Source: Tateyamaria sp. syn59
Lineage (GTDB): Bacteria; Pseudomonadota; Alphaproteobacteria; Rhodobacterales; Rhodobacteraceae
DNA: 64,000 nt
Reading direction: 5' to 3'
Assembly (NCBI RefSeq): GCF_007995245.1
Contig: NZ_VCBA01000008.1
Location: 1,940 to 65,939, forward strand
Shown in pieces: positions 53,048 to 62,858 of this stretch; positions within the stretch are counted from its first letter, which is position 1, and every line of letters begins with the position of its first letter. The translations under genes and the position numbers were made by a program. The notes under the pieces are model-generated. The model saw only the letters and a program-made list of their open reading frames with translations, searched no databases and was not told the DNA's origin.

Positions 53048-55834
53048 ATGGGCTTTGGTAAGGGATGTCACCTGCATCTGATCGACGGCTCGGCGTTCAT
53101 CTTCCGCGCCTACCACGCGCTACCGCCTCTGACGCGCAAGTCGGATGGGCTGCCTATCGGGGCAGTCTCGGGCTTCTGCAACATGCTTTACAAGTATGTT
53201 GAGGGGAACCACGGCCCCGACGCGCCCACCCACGTGGCGGTGATCTTTGACAAAGGCAGCCAAACCTTCCGCAACGACATGTACGACCAGTACAAGGCCA
53301 ACCGTGAAGCGATGCCAGAAGACCTGCGCCCGCAGATTCCGCTGACCCGCCAAGCCACCGAAGCCTTCAACATCGCCTGCAAAGAGAAGGAAGGGTACGA
53401 GGCCGACGACATCATCGCCACCCTGTCCGTGCAGGCGCGCGAGGCTGGGGGCCGTGTGACCATCATCAGTTCCGACAAGGACCTGATGCAGCTTGTCGGC
53501 GATGGTGTCGAAATGCTGGATGCAATGAAGAACAGCCGTATCGACCGCGACGGCGTGTTCGAGAAATTCGGTGTCTATCCCAACCGGGTGGTGGATGTGC
53601 AGGCGCTGGCTGGCGACTCTGTCGACAATGTTCCCGGCGCGCCCGGCATCGGCGTAAAAACCGCCGCCCTTCTGATCAACGAATACGGCGACCTGGATGC
53701 GCTGCTGGAACGCGCCGAGGAGATCAAGCAGCCCAAGCGCCGCCAGACGCTCATCGACCACGCCGACCAGATCCGCCTGTCGCGCGACCTCGTACGGTTG
53801 GACGAAAACACACCACTCGACTTCACGCTAGATGACCTTGAAGTGCAGGACCCCAAGCCCGACCAACTCATGCCCTTCCTGGCCGAGATGGAGTTCCGCA
53901 CCCTCACCAAGCGCATCGCCGACCAGCTTGGGGTCGAAGCACCCGAGATCAAGGAACCGGCTCCTGCGGCCCAGGACGCCCCCGAAGCGCCCAGCTTCGA
54001 AGAGGCCACCTATGAACACGTCCAGAACGCGGAGCAGCTCCAAACCTGGATCGACCTGATCTATGAACGGGGCTGGATTGCCGTGGATACCGAAACCACT
54101 GGCCTCAACGAAATGACCGCCGATCTGGTGGGCATCTCGCTGGCGGTGAACCCCGGCCACGCCTGCTACATCCCGCTGACCCACAAGCAAGGCGGCGATG
54201 ACCTCTTTGGCTCGGACGATCTGGCTGAGGGTCAGATGCCGCTGGAGCAGGCGCTAGAGATGCTCAGGCCGGTGCTCGAAGACAACAGCATCGTCAAAAT
54301 CGGCCAGAACATGAAATACGACGCCAAGATCTTTGCGCGTCTGAACATCCATGTCGCCCCCATCGACGACACGATGCTGATGTCCTACGCTATGCACGGC
54401 GGGCTGCACAATCACGGCATGGACACCCTCAGCGAACGCTATCTCGGCCACACACCGATCCCGATCAAACCGCTGCTCGGGTCTGGCAAGTCGGCCAAGA
54501 CCTTCGATCAGGTCCCCGTTGAAGACGCTGTGAAGTACGCCGCCGAGGACGCCGACATCACCCTCCGCCTCTGGCAACTGTTCAAGCCGCAACTGCACCG
54601 CGTGCAGGTCACCAAAGTCTACGAAACCCTCGAACGGCCCATGGTCCATACGCTAGCGTCTATGGAGCGGTCCGGCATCAAAGTCGACCGCGACACGCTC
54701 TCCCGCATGTCCAACGCCTTCGCCCAGAAAATGGCGGGGCTTGAGGATGAAATCTACGAACTCGCAGGCCGCAAATTCAACGTCGGCTCCCCCAAGCAGC
54801 TTGGCGAAATCCTCTTCGACGAAATGGGGATCGAGGGCGGAAAGAAAGGTAAAACAGGCGCTTACGCCACGGGTGCCGACGTGCTCGAAGACCTCGCGAC
54901 CGAGCACGAGCTCCCCGGTCGCGTGCTCGACTGGCGGCAAATCAGCAAGCTGAAGTCCACCTACACCGACGCACTTCAGGACCACATCAACGCCGAAACC
55001 GGCCGCGTTCACACGTCCTATTCCATCGCAGGCGCCTCCACGGGCCGCCTCGCGTCCACCGACCCCAATCTGCAAAACATACCAATCCGTACGGAGGAAG
55101 GGCGCCGTATCCGCGAAGCGTTCGTCTCCGAGCCAGGTAAAACCCTCGTCGCCCTCGACTACTCCCAGATCGAGCTGCGCATCCTCGCCCACATCGCCGA
55201 CATTCCGGAACTGAAACAAGCGTTCAAGGACGGCATCGACATCCACGCGCTTACGGCGTCAGAGATGTTCGACGTCCCACTGGATGAAATGACCCCCGAA
55301 ATCCGCCGCCAGGCCAAGGCGATCAACTTTGGCGTCATCTACGGCATCTCGGGCTTCGGCCTCGCTCGCAACCTGCGCATCCCGCGTAGCGAGGCGCAGG
55401 GCTTTATCGACCGCTACTTCGAACGCTTCCCCGGCATCCGCACCTACATGGACAACACCAAGGCGTTCGCCAAGGAACACGGCTACGTTCAGACGCTGTT
55501 CGGACGTAAAATCCACACACCCGAAATCGCCTCCAAAGGCCCCCGCGCAGGCTTCGCCGCCCGCGCCGCGATCAACGCGCCCATTCAGGGCACGGCAGCA
55601 GACGTCATCCGCCGCGCGATGATCCGGATGCCGGATGCGATCAAGGACCTGCCCGCCGCCATGCTGCTGCAAGTCCATGACGAACTGCTATTCGAGGTGG
55701 ACGATGCGGCAGTCGATGACCTGATCGGCGTGGCCAAAGATGTCATGGAAAGCGCCAACGACCCCGTTGTGCATCTGGACGTCAAGTTGACGGTGGACGC
55801 AGGTCAGGGGCAGAATTGGGCCGAAGCGCACTGA
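53048..55834 (+). CDS. polA: DNA polymerase I
   Basis: 928 residues. It has a 5'-3' exonuclease domain (residues 8-290, LIDGSAFIFRAYHALP, SSDKDLMQLV), a 3'-5' exonuclease with DTETTGLNE (active Asp/Glu present) and a family A polymerase (DYSQIELRILAHIA, QAKAINFGVIYGISGFGL, LQVHDELLFEV). It works in Okazaki-fragment processing and repair. ATG 53048 is chosen for homology and the AAGGGGGCGG stretch upstream; the frame is open further back into the divergent gene without support. Confidence 0.96.
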   Translation: MGFGKGCHLHLIDGSAFIFRAYHALPPLTRKSDGLPIGAVSGFCNMLYKYVEGNHGPDAPTHVAVIFDKGSQTFRNDMYDQYKANREAMPEDLRPQIPLTRQATEAFNIACKEKEGYEADDIIATLSVQAREAGGRVTIISSDKDLMQLVGDGVEMLDAMKNSRIDRDGVFEKFGVYPNRVVDVQALAGDSVDNVPGAPGIGVKTAALLINEYGDLDALLERAEEIKQPKRRQTLIDHADQIRLSRDLVRLDENTPLDFTLDDLEVQDPKPDQLMPFLAEMEFRTLTKRIADQLGVEAPEIKEPAPAAQDAPEAPSFEEATYEHVQNAEQLQTWIDLIYERGWIAVDTETTGLNEMTADLVGISLAVNPGHACYIPLTHKQGGDDLFGSDDLAEGQMPLEQALEMLRPVLEDNSIVKIGQNMKYDAKIFARLNIHVAPIDDTMLMSYAMHGGLHNHGMDTLSERYLGHTPIPIKPLLGSGKSAKTFDQVPVEDAVKYAAEDADITLRLWQLFKPQLHRVQVTKVYETLERPMVHTLASMERSGIKVDRDTLSRMSNAFAQKMAGLEDEIYELAGRKFNVGSPKQLGEILFDEMGIEGGKKGKTGAYATGADVLEDLATEHELPGRVLDWRQISKLKSTYTDALQDHINAETGRVHTSYSIAGASTGRLASTDPNLQNIPIRTEEGRRIREAFVSEPGKTLVALDYSQIELRILAHIADIPELKQAFKDGIDIHALTASEMFDVPLDEMTPEIRRQAKAINFGVIYGISGFGLARNLRIPRSEAQGFIDRYFERFPGIRTYMDNTKAFAKEHGYVQTLFGRKIHTPEIASKGPRAGFAARAAINAPIQGTAADVIRRAMIRMPDAIKDLPAAMLLQVHDELLFEVDDAAVDDLIGVAKDVMESANDPVVHLDVKLTVDAGQGQNWAEAH

Positions 55835-55851
55835 AGCCAAGGAACGCAGTA

Positions 55852-56274
55852 ATGACCATGATGCCCAGCCCCGATGACCTGACCTTCCGCAACCGGTTCG
55901 AAGCAGGGCAGGTGACACCGGATGACTTCAATCACCGCGCCCACCTGCGGCTGGCCTATGTCTACCTGTGCGAGGGGGCCGTGGACACCGCCGTGCCGCG
56001 CATGCGCACCGCTTTGCGCAGCTTTCTGAAGCGCAACAATGTGCCTGCGGACAAGTACCACGAAACGCTCACACGCTCGTGGCTTCTGGCTGTGCGGTAC
56101 TTCATGAACAAGGCAGCGGCGGCGCGATCCTTCAACAGCTTCATCGCGCAGGACGACCGCCTGCTCGACACCGGTATCATGCTCAGCCACTACCGCAAGG
56201 ACACGCTCTTTTCAGATGCAGCGCGTGCGGGTTTCGTGGCACCCGACCTGCAACCGATCCCGCCCGCAGCTTGA
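55852..56274 (+). CDS. Hypothetical protein
   Basis: 140 residues, family not recognised. Mostly helical, with DDFNHRAHLRLAYVYL near the N-terminus and KYHETLTRSWLLAVRYFM in the middle, where His and Asp positions recur. No signal peptide or membrane segment. ATG 55852 is preceded by AAGGAA at 8 bases and starts 17 bases after the polA stop, so it is probably cotranscribed with polA. Confidence 0.75.
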   Translation: MTMMPSPDDLTFRNRFEAGQVTPDDFNHRAHLRLAYVYLCEGAVDTAVPRMRTALRSFLKRNNVPADKYHETLTRSWLLAVRYFMNKAAAARSFNSFIAQDDRLLDTGIMLSHYRKDTLFSDAARAGFVAPDLQPIPPAA

Positions 56275-56429
56275 TCCATTCACCACCTGATTTGAAAACC
56301 GCGCCCCGTCGGGCACGATGGTGCGTTTCGCTTGGTTAATTTGCGCTACCGGAGCGTGCGCCGTTCTACCGCGTTGAAACGCCAGTACAATAACAGACTG
56401 GCTAATATCACATAAACTCGCCGAACAGC

Positions 56430-56447
56430 TTGTCCCCGCGGGGACAA
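56430..56447. terminator. Perfect 18-bp palindrome after DUF2798 gene
   Basis: TTGTCCCCG and CGGGGACAA are exact complements with no spacer; as RNA it would fold with a CGCG loop. It begins 4 bases after the minus-strand stop (56452). No T-run, so it may be a terminator-like stem or a protein-binding palindrome. The gap 56275-56451 holds nothing else I can support. Confidence 0.45.
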
Positions 56448-56451
56448 ATCC

Positions 56452-56679
56452 TCAATCCGGTCGCGTCATGGCGCCCACAAGCCGCCGCGCGATGGGCGCC
56501 ACGACCAGCACAACCGGAAACGCAACCGCCCAACTGGGCAGCCAAGCCCCGATCCACTGGGCCACAAACCCGGTCACCAGTCCGACCGTCAGAAAGGTCG
56601 AAATGCCCGACACCAGAAACGACATCATCCCGCTCAGAACAAAGCCGAACGCGATATGGGCATAGCGGGCAGGGATCAT
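56452..56679 (-). CDS. DUF2798 domain-containing small membrane protein
   Basis: 75 residues with two transmembrane helices (HIAFGFVLSGMMSFLVSGIS and AFPVVLVVAPIARRLV regions), the DUF2798 layout. Function unknown. ATG 56679 is strongly supported by AAGGAG 6 bases upstream, while the longer open frame is not. A perfect 18-bp palindrome follows. Confidence 0.85.
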   Translation of the reverse strand: MIPARYAHIAFGFVLSGMMSFLVSGISTFLTVGLVTGFVAQWIGAWLPSWAVAFPVVLVVAPIARRLVGAMTRPD

Positions 56680-56752
56680 GGCGGGCTCCTTCGTTGTGCT
56701 GTCCAGAGATACCGGATTGGCAACGGCGCGCAATCTGCACCGCCGCACAGAT

Positions 56753-57505
56753 TCAGCGCATCCAATCCAGCGTCTTGTCCGTGCGCCCGTCAGTCCGGTA
56801 TTCGGCGCTGACCCAACCGGCATAGCCGCTCTCATCAATGGCCGCAAACAGGGCGGGAAAGTCTACATCTCCCGTCCACGGCGGCGTGCGCCCCGGCGCG
56901 TCACCGATCTGGATATGGCGGATCAGGGGTTGCATGGCTTCGAATGTAGCCAAGGCATCACCGGTGATCTCCTGCGCATGATAACTGTCGAATTGGAGCC
57001 CTATGTTTGGTGCACCGACGGCCTCGATGACATCCGCCGCCAGTTCAAAACTGTTCAGAAAATAGTCGGGCGCACTCTCAACACAAAGCGGCTCAAGGGT
57101 CAGGGTCAGCCCCTCGGGCAACGTGGTTGCCGCGCGCTTGAGATTGTTCACGAGCGTGTCCTTCGCCTCAGCGCCCGCAGCATCACCGCTCAGGACATGA
57201 ATGAAAGATGCGCCAAGCGCTTGGGCATAGCGCACGGCGCGGCGCATATCGTAGTCGAACCGCGCCTCTCCGCCTGGCACCGCCGCGAAACCCCGCGCAC
57301 CTCCGGTATAGTTCGGACCCGGCGCATTCAGCAGGATGAACTGCAATCCGTTGCGATGAAGTGCAGCCTGCGTTTCAGGCACCGGCACGTCGTAGGGCTG
57401 CTGCACCTCTACGGCCAGAAACCCCGCCTCCGCCGCTGCATCGAACCGGTCGAGATAGGGCAATTCGGCCCAAAGATAGGTCAGGTTGGCAGCGAAACGT
57501 GGCAT
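56753..57505 (-). CDS. hyi: Hydroxypyruvate isomerase family protein (Hyi/OtnI-like)
   Basis: 250 residues of the xylose-isomerase-like TIM barrel family. MPRFAANLTYLWAELPYLDR at the N-terminus is typical; LEPLCVESAPDYF, QFDSYHAQEITGD, HIQIGDAPGRTPP and VSAEYRTDG carry metal-ligand Glu/Asp/His positions. Members isomerise hydroxypyruvate to tartronate semialdehyde or 2-oxo- to 3-oxo-tetronate (OtnI). It could complement the DenD-like gene at 34861, though 20 kb apart. ATG 57505 fits the family N-terminus. Confidence 0.87.
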   Translation of the reverse strand: MPRFAANLTYLWAELPYLDRFDAAAEAGFLAVEVQQPYDVPVPETQAALHRNGLQFILLNAPGPNYTGGARGFAAVPGGEARFDYDMRRAVRYAQALGASFIHVLSGDAAGAEAKDTLVNNLKRAATTLPEGLTLTLEPLCVESAPDYFLNSFELAADVIEAVGAPNIGLQFDSYHAQEITGDALATFEAMQPLIRHIQIGDAPGRTPPWTGDVDFPALFAAIDESGYAGWVSAEYRTDGRTDKTLDWMR

Positions 57506-57563
57506 TGGTGGGACGCTAGCCCGCCGGATCAACAGATACCAGCGGGATCACAAGGCGGCAGGC

Positions 57564-58151
57564 TCAGGGAAGTTCCTCGGACGGAATGATGCCAAAGAAC
57601 TGGCCCGAGGACCAAACACCGAACCAGCCGTCGTGATGCACACCCAGATCCACCAGCCGGTAAAAGCTTTTGCGATCAATCAGCGCCTCCAGATCCGTCC
57701 GGATCAGGATGTACGGCGACGGCTCGCCCGTTTCGGCATCCCGCTCCACCCGAATGGGATGATCCGGCCCTGCGACCGCCACATCATCCACGTGGGTGAC
57801 GAAACTCAGCTTCTGATCCCGCCCCTCGCCGGACGCTTCGAAATCGATGGCTACAAACGGGGCGTCGTCGACCGTAATACCCACCTTCTCAACCGGCGTG
57901 ACAAGGAAATACTTGCCGTCCTCGCGCTTCAGGATGGACGAGAACAGCTTAACCAGACCGGGCCGCCCGATGGGCGTACCCTGATAGAACCACGTCCCGT
58001 CCCGCGCGATCCGCATGTCGAGGTCGCCACAGAACGGCGGATTCCAGAGGTGCACCGGCGGCAAACCGCGTGTTTTTGCAGCAGTGATCGACGCAACAAG
58101 GCTGTCTGCGTCGGGTGTCACGGTTTTTTGTCCGCTCATATCTTTTGCCAT
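57564..58151 (-). CDS. DUF1285 domain-containing protein
   Basis: 195 residues. PPVHLWNPPFCGDLDMRIARDGTWFYQGTPIGR and KYFLVTPVEKVGITVDDAPF are the DUF1285 signature. No enzymatic role is established. No signal peptide. Start uncertain: ATG 58151 or 58139 (MSGQKTV); a GGAGA stretch sits close before the first. It is divergent from the MoxR operon with 59 bases between them. Confidence 0.85.
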   Translation of the reverse strand: MAKDMSGQKTVTPDADSLVASITAAKTRGLPPVHLWNPPFCGDLDMRIARDGTWFYQGTPIGRPGLVKLFSSILKREDGKYFLVTPVEKVGITVDDAPFVAIDFEASGEGRDQKLSFVTHVDDVAVAGPDHPIRVERDAETGEPSPYILIRTDLEALIDRKSFYRLVDLGVHHDGWFGVWSSGQFFGIIPSEELP

Positions 58152-58210
58152 TCTCCGTTGAGGCAATAGGTTGCTATCAACGACCATATATTCTGAAGAG
58201 AAGAGATGTC

Positions 58211-59218
58211 ATGACCGACGCAGAGGACCTTGTTGCCGAAATCGAGACGCTGGGTGGCAAACTGGCAGAGGCCAAGGCCTCGATCACCAAGCGCTTCATC
58301 GGGCAGGAACGTGTGGTCGAACTGACCCTCACGGCACTGCTCTGCGGCGGGCACGGTCTGCTGATCGGCCTTCCCGGTCTGGGCAAGACGCGGCTGGTTG
58401 AGACGCTGAGTACGGTTATGGGTCTCGATGGCAACCGCATCCAGTTCACGCCGGACCTGATGCCAGCGGACATTCTGGGATCTGAAGTTCTGGACACCGC
58501 CGAGGATGGCCATCGCGAGTTCCGCTTCGTGCCCGGCCCGATCTTTTGCCAGCTTCTGATGGCGGACGAGATCAACCGCGCCTCCCCAAGGACCCAATCG
58601 GCCCTGCTGCAAGCCATGCAGGAAAAGACGGTGACCGTGGCAGGTCAGGACCGCCCCCTCGGGACGCCGTTCCATGTGCTGGCCACGCAAAACCCCATCG
58701 AACAAGAGGGCACCTATCCCCTGCCCGAAGCGCAGCTTGACCGCTTCCTCGTCCAGATCGACGTGATGTACCCGGATCGCGGGACCGAGCGGGACATCCT
58801 CCTCGCCACCACCGGGACCGAGGATGCGCAATCAACCGCCGTCTTCACAGGCGAGGAATTGCTGGCGGCTCAAACCCTGCTGCGCCGGATGCCGGTAGGT
58901 GACAGTGTGGTCGAGATGATCCTCGACCTTGTCCGCGCTTTCCGTCCCGGCGAAGCCGATGCTTCCGACAAGGTAAAAGAAACCGTCGCCTGGGGTCCCG
59001 GCCCCCGTGCGGCACAGGCCCTGATGCTGGCCGTGCGCGCCCGCGCGCTTTTGCAGGGGCGTCTGGCACCATCTGCCGAGGACGTCATCGACATGGCCCG
59101 CCCTGTTCTCATCCACCGTATGGCTCTGAACTTCGCCGCCCGCGCGCGTGGCGACAGCCTGGCCGATCTGATCGAAGAAACAGCCGCCGGGCTCAGCCGC
59201 AAGGACGCCGCCGCGTGA
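58211..59218 (+). CDS. MoxR family AAA ATPase
   Basis: 335 residues. Walker A GLPGLGKTRLVETL (about residues 51-64), Walker B LLMADEINRASPRTQSALLQAMQE and ATQNPIEQEGTYPLPEAQLDRF are the MoxR signature. It is a chaperone-type ATPase that works with VWA/DUF58 partners in the same operon. ATG 58211 (MTDAEDL) is chosen for GAAGAGATG upstream. It overlaps the DUF58 gene by GTGA and heads an operon of at least four genes. Confidence 0.93.
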   Translation: MTDAEDLVAEIETLGGKLAEAKASITKRFIGQERVVELTLTALLCGGHGLLIGLPGLGKTRLVETLSTVMGLDGNRIQFTPDLMPADILGSEVLDTAEDGHREFRFVPGPIFCQLLMADEINRASPRTQSALLQAMQEKTVTVAGQDRPLGTPFHVLATQNPIEQEGTYPLPEAQLDRFLVQIDVMYPDRGTERDILLATTGTEDAQSTAVFTGEELLAAQTLLRRMPVGDSVVEMILDLVRAFRPGEADASDKVKETVAWGPGPRAAQALMLAVRARALLQGRLAPSAEDVIDMARPVLIHRMALNFAARARGDSLADLIEETAAGLSRKDAAA

Positions 59219-60096
59219 TCACACCCCTCGCCCTGCGCGAAAAGGCCGAAACCCAGGCCGCGCGCCTGCCTGCGCTGCTTGCGCGGGCAGAACAGCTCGC
59301 GGGTGCCGTTCTGCTGGGCGAGCATGGGCGCAGGCGCGCGGGAATGGGGGATGATTTCTGGCAATATCGCCCTGCACAGATCGGCGACAGCCGCCGTATG
59401 ATCGACCACCGCCGCAGCGCCATGGGGGACGTGCAGTTTGTGCGCGAACGCGAGTGGCAGATCGCACAATCCGTCATGCTCTGGGTCGATCAAGGGGCGG
59501 CGATGCGCTTTGCATCATCCGACGATCTTCCTTCAAAAGCCGAACGCGCCCGCGTGCTCGGGCTTGCCACGGCGATCCTGCTGATCCGGGGCGGAGAGCG
59601 TGTTGGCCTCACGGGTACCCGCTTGCCGCCACGTCGGGGCAACGCGCAAATCCTGCGGCTGGCCGAGATGTTCACCGAGGATGCCGATGCCGACTACGAA
59701 CCACCCGAACATCGGGCAATGATCCCCCATGCGCGCGCCGTCTTCATCTCGGATTTCATGGGCAATATCGATGACGTCAAAACGGCGCTGACCAAGGCGG
59801 CCGACCGGGGCGTGCGTGGCGTGCTGCTGCACGTGCTCGACCCGGCGGAAGAGGCGTTTCCTTTCCGGGGCCGCACCATCTTTGAAAGTGTCGGCGGAAC
59901 GCTTGAGCATGAGACGCTCAAGGCCTCGGACCTGAAAGACCGCTATCTCGCACGCCTGGCCGAGCGGAAGGCTGAATTGCAGCATCTGTGCGGCGTCGCA
60001 GGCTGGCAATACGGGCTGCACCACACGGATCACACAGCGCAATCCGGCCTGCTGTGGATATGGCGCGCGCTGGATGGCGGGCGGGCACGCACATGA
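59215..60096 (+). CDS. DUF58 domain-containing protein
   Basis: 293 residues. The DUF58 core RRAGMGDDFWQYRPAQIGDSRRMID is at about residues 39-63, and the VWA-like continuation includes AVFISDFMGNIDDVKTAL. It is the standard partner of MoxR ATPases, possibly a substrate-binding or scaffold protein. GTG start 59215, GTGA overlap with moxR. It overlaps the next gene by ATGA. Confidence 0.88.
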   Translation: MITPLALREKAETQAARLPALLARAEQLAGAVLLGEHGRRRAGMGDDFWQYRPAQIGDSRRMIDHRRSAMGDVQFVREREWQIAQSVMLWVDQGAAMRFASSDDLPSKAERARVLGLATAILLIRGGERVGLTGTRLPPRRGNAQILRLAEMFTEDADADYEPPEHRAMIPHARAVFISDFMGNIDDVKTALTKAADRGVRGVLLHVLDPAEEAFPFRGRTIFESVGGTLEHETLKASDLKDRYLARLAERKAELQHLCGVAGWQYGLHHTDHTAQSGLLWIWRALDGGRART

Positions 60097-62858
60097 TGGT
60101 GCTGGGCCCCATCGGCTTTGCCGCGCCATGGTTGCTCGTGGCGCTGGTCGCTTTGCCCATCCTGTGGCTGATCCTGCGCGCCATCCCGCCCGCACCACTG
60201 CGCCAACGCTTTCCCGGTGTCGCACTGCTGCTTGGCTTGCAGGACGATGAAAGCGTGTCGGACCGGACACCCTGGTGGCTCTTGCTGGTCCGGATGCTAG
60301 CTGTTGCGGCGATGATCATCGGGCTGTCCGGTCCGGTGCTGAATCCGGAGGACGATGGCACCGCTGCAGACGGTCCGCTTCTGATTGCAGTGGACGGTAC
60401 ATGGGCCGGGGCCGCGCGGTGGGCGCGCATGACCGAAGCGTTGGACGGAGAATTGCGTCGCGCAGGTGCCGCCGGTCGACAGGTCGCGCTGCTGGATCTG
60501 GCCGACCCCCAGCCCCCCGTTTTCCGTGCCGCCAACGCCGTTGCCACGTCCTTGCCCGGCTTTGCCCCATCTCCATGGCAACCGACAGACGCGAACGCAC
60601 TTGCGCAGATCCTGCCCGAAGGCAGCTTCGAAACTGTGTGGTACAGCGACACACTCGACTATCCGGCGCGCGCGGACCTGCTGGCCGCGTTCCAGTCGCG
60701 TGGCCCCGTCCGCGTGGTGCAAAGCGCGGCAGAAATCATCGCACTGACCCCCGCCACTTATGTGGATGGCGTGGTCGAAGTAACCGCTATTCGATCCGAG
60801 GCAGGCCCAGAGCGTGGGGTGAGCATCCTGGCGCAGGGCCGCGACCCGGCCGGGAACGCAACCATCATTGCCACGGCCAACGCTGTCTTTGACATGGGAT
60901 CCGCAACCGCAACTGCGTCCCTGTCCCTGCCTGCCGAATTGCGCGCCCGCGTGACACGGTTCGAGGTTGCAAATGCCCGCTCTGCCGGGGCCGTCACGCT
61001 GGTCGACGACAGCTTGCGCCGACGCGAGATCGCCTTGATTGCTGGTCGCGAAGGACGCGAGGGACTGGAGCTGCTGTCGCCCCTGCACTACCTCGAACGC
61101 GCGTTGGCACCAAACGCCGACCTGCTGCGCGGCGCGCTGACCGATGTGCTGCCGGCCAACCCCGATGTCATCGTCCTGGCGGATGTCGCAACTCTTTCAG
61201 CGGGTGAGACCGACGCCCTTTTGGAATGGGTCGATCAGGGCGGTCTGCTGTTGCGCTTTGCCGGGCCGCGTGTGGCGGCCAGTGACATCAGCCGCACAGA
61301 TCAGGATCCGCTGATGCCCGTGCGCCTGCGTGCCGGTGGTCGCAGCGTGGGTGGCGCAATGAGCTGGGGCTCGCCCAAGACGCTGGCTCCATTCCGCGAG
61401 AACTCACCCTTCTTCGGTTTGGCACTGCCCGACGATGTCGCCATCACGGCGCAGGTCATGGCGCAGCCCGATCCGACGCTGGCCGAGCGTGTGATTGCTG
61501 AACTCAGCGACGGCACCCCGCTTGTCACCCGCAAGCGCGAGGGGCAGGGCCAGATCGTTCTCTTCCACGTGACAGCAAATGCCGAGTGGTCGTCGCTGCC
61601 CTTGTCAGGTCTTTTCGTTGAAATGCTTGAAAGGTTGGCGGTGTCGGCCACCAGTTCCTCTCCGGATGCCGGGGATCTGGAGGGTACGATTTGGACGCCG
61701 GAGGTTGTGATGGACGGATTTGGAACGCTGCGTGATGCAGGCGCAATGCCGGGCGTTCCCGGACCTGCTCTGGTGAGCGACCCCACCGGTCCAACCCTCT
61801 TGCCGGGCGTCTACACGTCGGGCGACCGTGCGCTGGCCCGCAACGTGCTGACGGCAGAGGCGCAATTGGAGCCTGCGACCTGGCCCGCCGACGTGCCGGT
61901 ATCGGGCCTGGTGGCGGCGCCTGAACGGCCCTTGGGCGGGCTGTTGCTGGCCGCGGCCATTGGGCTCTTGCTGGCCGACGTACTGGCATCGCTCGCTTTG
62001 TCCGGGCGCCTGACAGGCCGAGTGCGCGCCACAGCAGGCGCACTGGCCGCTGCTTTCGTCCTCGCGACCTTTACCGCCCCGGGCGCACAAGCGCAGGAGG
62101 AGCCGATAGATGAGGTTGCTGCCGCAGCCGAGGTTGTGCTGGCCCACGTCATCACCGGCAATGACGACGTCGACGAGGTCGCAGAGGCGGGTTTGCGCGG
62201 TCTATCGGACACCTTGTTTTTCCGCACCTCGGTCGAGCCTGCCGCACCCTTTGCGGTAGACCTTGAAATGGACGAGTTGGCGTTCTTTCCCGTCCTTTAC
62301 TGGCCCATCACCCCCGACCAACCGACGCCGAGCCAGGAAGCCTATGCCAAACTGAACGACTACTTGCGGTCGGGTGGCTTGATCCTGTTCGACACGCGCG
62401 ACGGCGACATCGCGGGCTTTGGCGCTGCCACCCCCAATGGCCGCAAGCTGCGTGACCTGGCCGCACCGCTCGACATTCCGGCCCTCGAACCCGTGCCGCG
62501 TGATCACGTCCTGACCAGAACCTTTTATCTTTTACAGGACTTTCCCGGCCGCCATCAGGGCGGTGAGATCTGGGTCGAGGCCGCCCCGCCCGGAGCAGAG
62601 CAGGTTGAGGGGATGCCCTTCCGCAACCTTAACGATGGCGTGACGCCCGTGGTGATCGGGGGCAATGACTGGGCCGCGGCTTGGGCTGTCACCTCGGCCG
62701 GCCAAGCCATGCTGCCTGTCGGGCGCGGCTTTGGCGGTGAACGCCAGCGCGAATTGGCCTACCGCTTTGGCGTGAACCTTGTGATGCATGTGCTGACCGG
62801 CAACTACAAAAGCGACCAGGTCCACGTGCCTGCCTTGCTGGATCGGTTGGGCCAATGA
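60093..62858 (+). CDS. DUF4159 domain-containing membrane protein (BatA-like N-terminus)
   Basis: 921 residues. The N-terminus has two transmembrane helices (about residues 5-28 and 62-80) typical of BatA/CotH-like aerotolerance proteins. A second membrane region sits at about residues 615-670. The C-terminal about 220 residues form the DUF4159 domain (FPVLYWPITPDQPTPSQEAY, LRSGGLILFDTRDGD, ending VMHVLTGNYKSDQVHVPAL). The middle is probably periplasmic. Role: envelope-stress or maturation complex with MoxR, by family context; activity unknown. ATGA overlaps on both sides. Confidence 0.88.
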   Translation: MMVLGPIGFAAPWLLVALVALPILWLILRAIPPAPLRQRFPGVALLLGLQDDESVSDRTPWWLLLVRMLAVAAMIIGLSGPVLNPEDDGTAADGPLLIAVDGTWAGAARWARMTEALDGELRRAGAAGRQVALLDLADPQPPVFRAANAVATSLPGFAPSPWQPTDANALAQILPEGSFETVWYSDTLDYPARADLLAAFQSRGPVRVVQSAAEIIALTPATYVDGVVEVTAIRSEAGPERGVSILAQGRDPAGNATIIATANAVFDMGSATATASLSLPAELRARVTRFEVANARSAGAVTLVDDSLRRREIALIAGREGREGLELLSPLHYLERALAPNADLLRGALTDVLPANPDVIVLADVATLSAGETDALLEWVDQGGLLLRFAGPRVAASDISRTDQDPLMPVRLRAGGRSVGGAMSWGSPKTLAPFRENSPFFGLALPDDVAITAQVMAQPDPTLAERVIAELSDGTPLVTRKREGQGQIVLFHVTANAEWSSLPLSGLFVEMLERLAVSATSSSPDAGDLEGTIWTPEVVMDGFGTLRDAGAMPGVPGPALVSDPTGPTLLPGVYTSGDRALARNVLTAEAQLEPATWPADVPVSGLVAAPERPLGGLLLAAAIGLLLADVLASLALSGRLTGRVRATAGALAAAFVLATFTAPGAQAQEEPIDEVAAAAEVVLAHVITGNDDVDEVAEAGLRGLSDTLFFRTSVEPAAPFAVDLEMDELAFFPVLYWPITPDQPTPSQEAYAKLNDYLRSGGLILFDTRDGDIAGFGAATPNGRKLRDLAAPLDIPALEPVPRDHVLTRTFYLLQDFPGRHQGGEIWVEAAPPGAEQVEGMPFRNLNDGVTPVVIGGNDWAAAWAVTSAGQAMLPVGRGFGGERQRELAYRFGVNLVMHVLTGNYKSDQVHVPALLDRLGQ

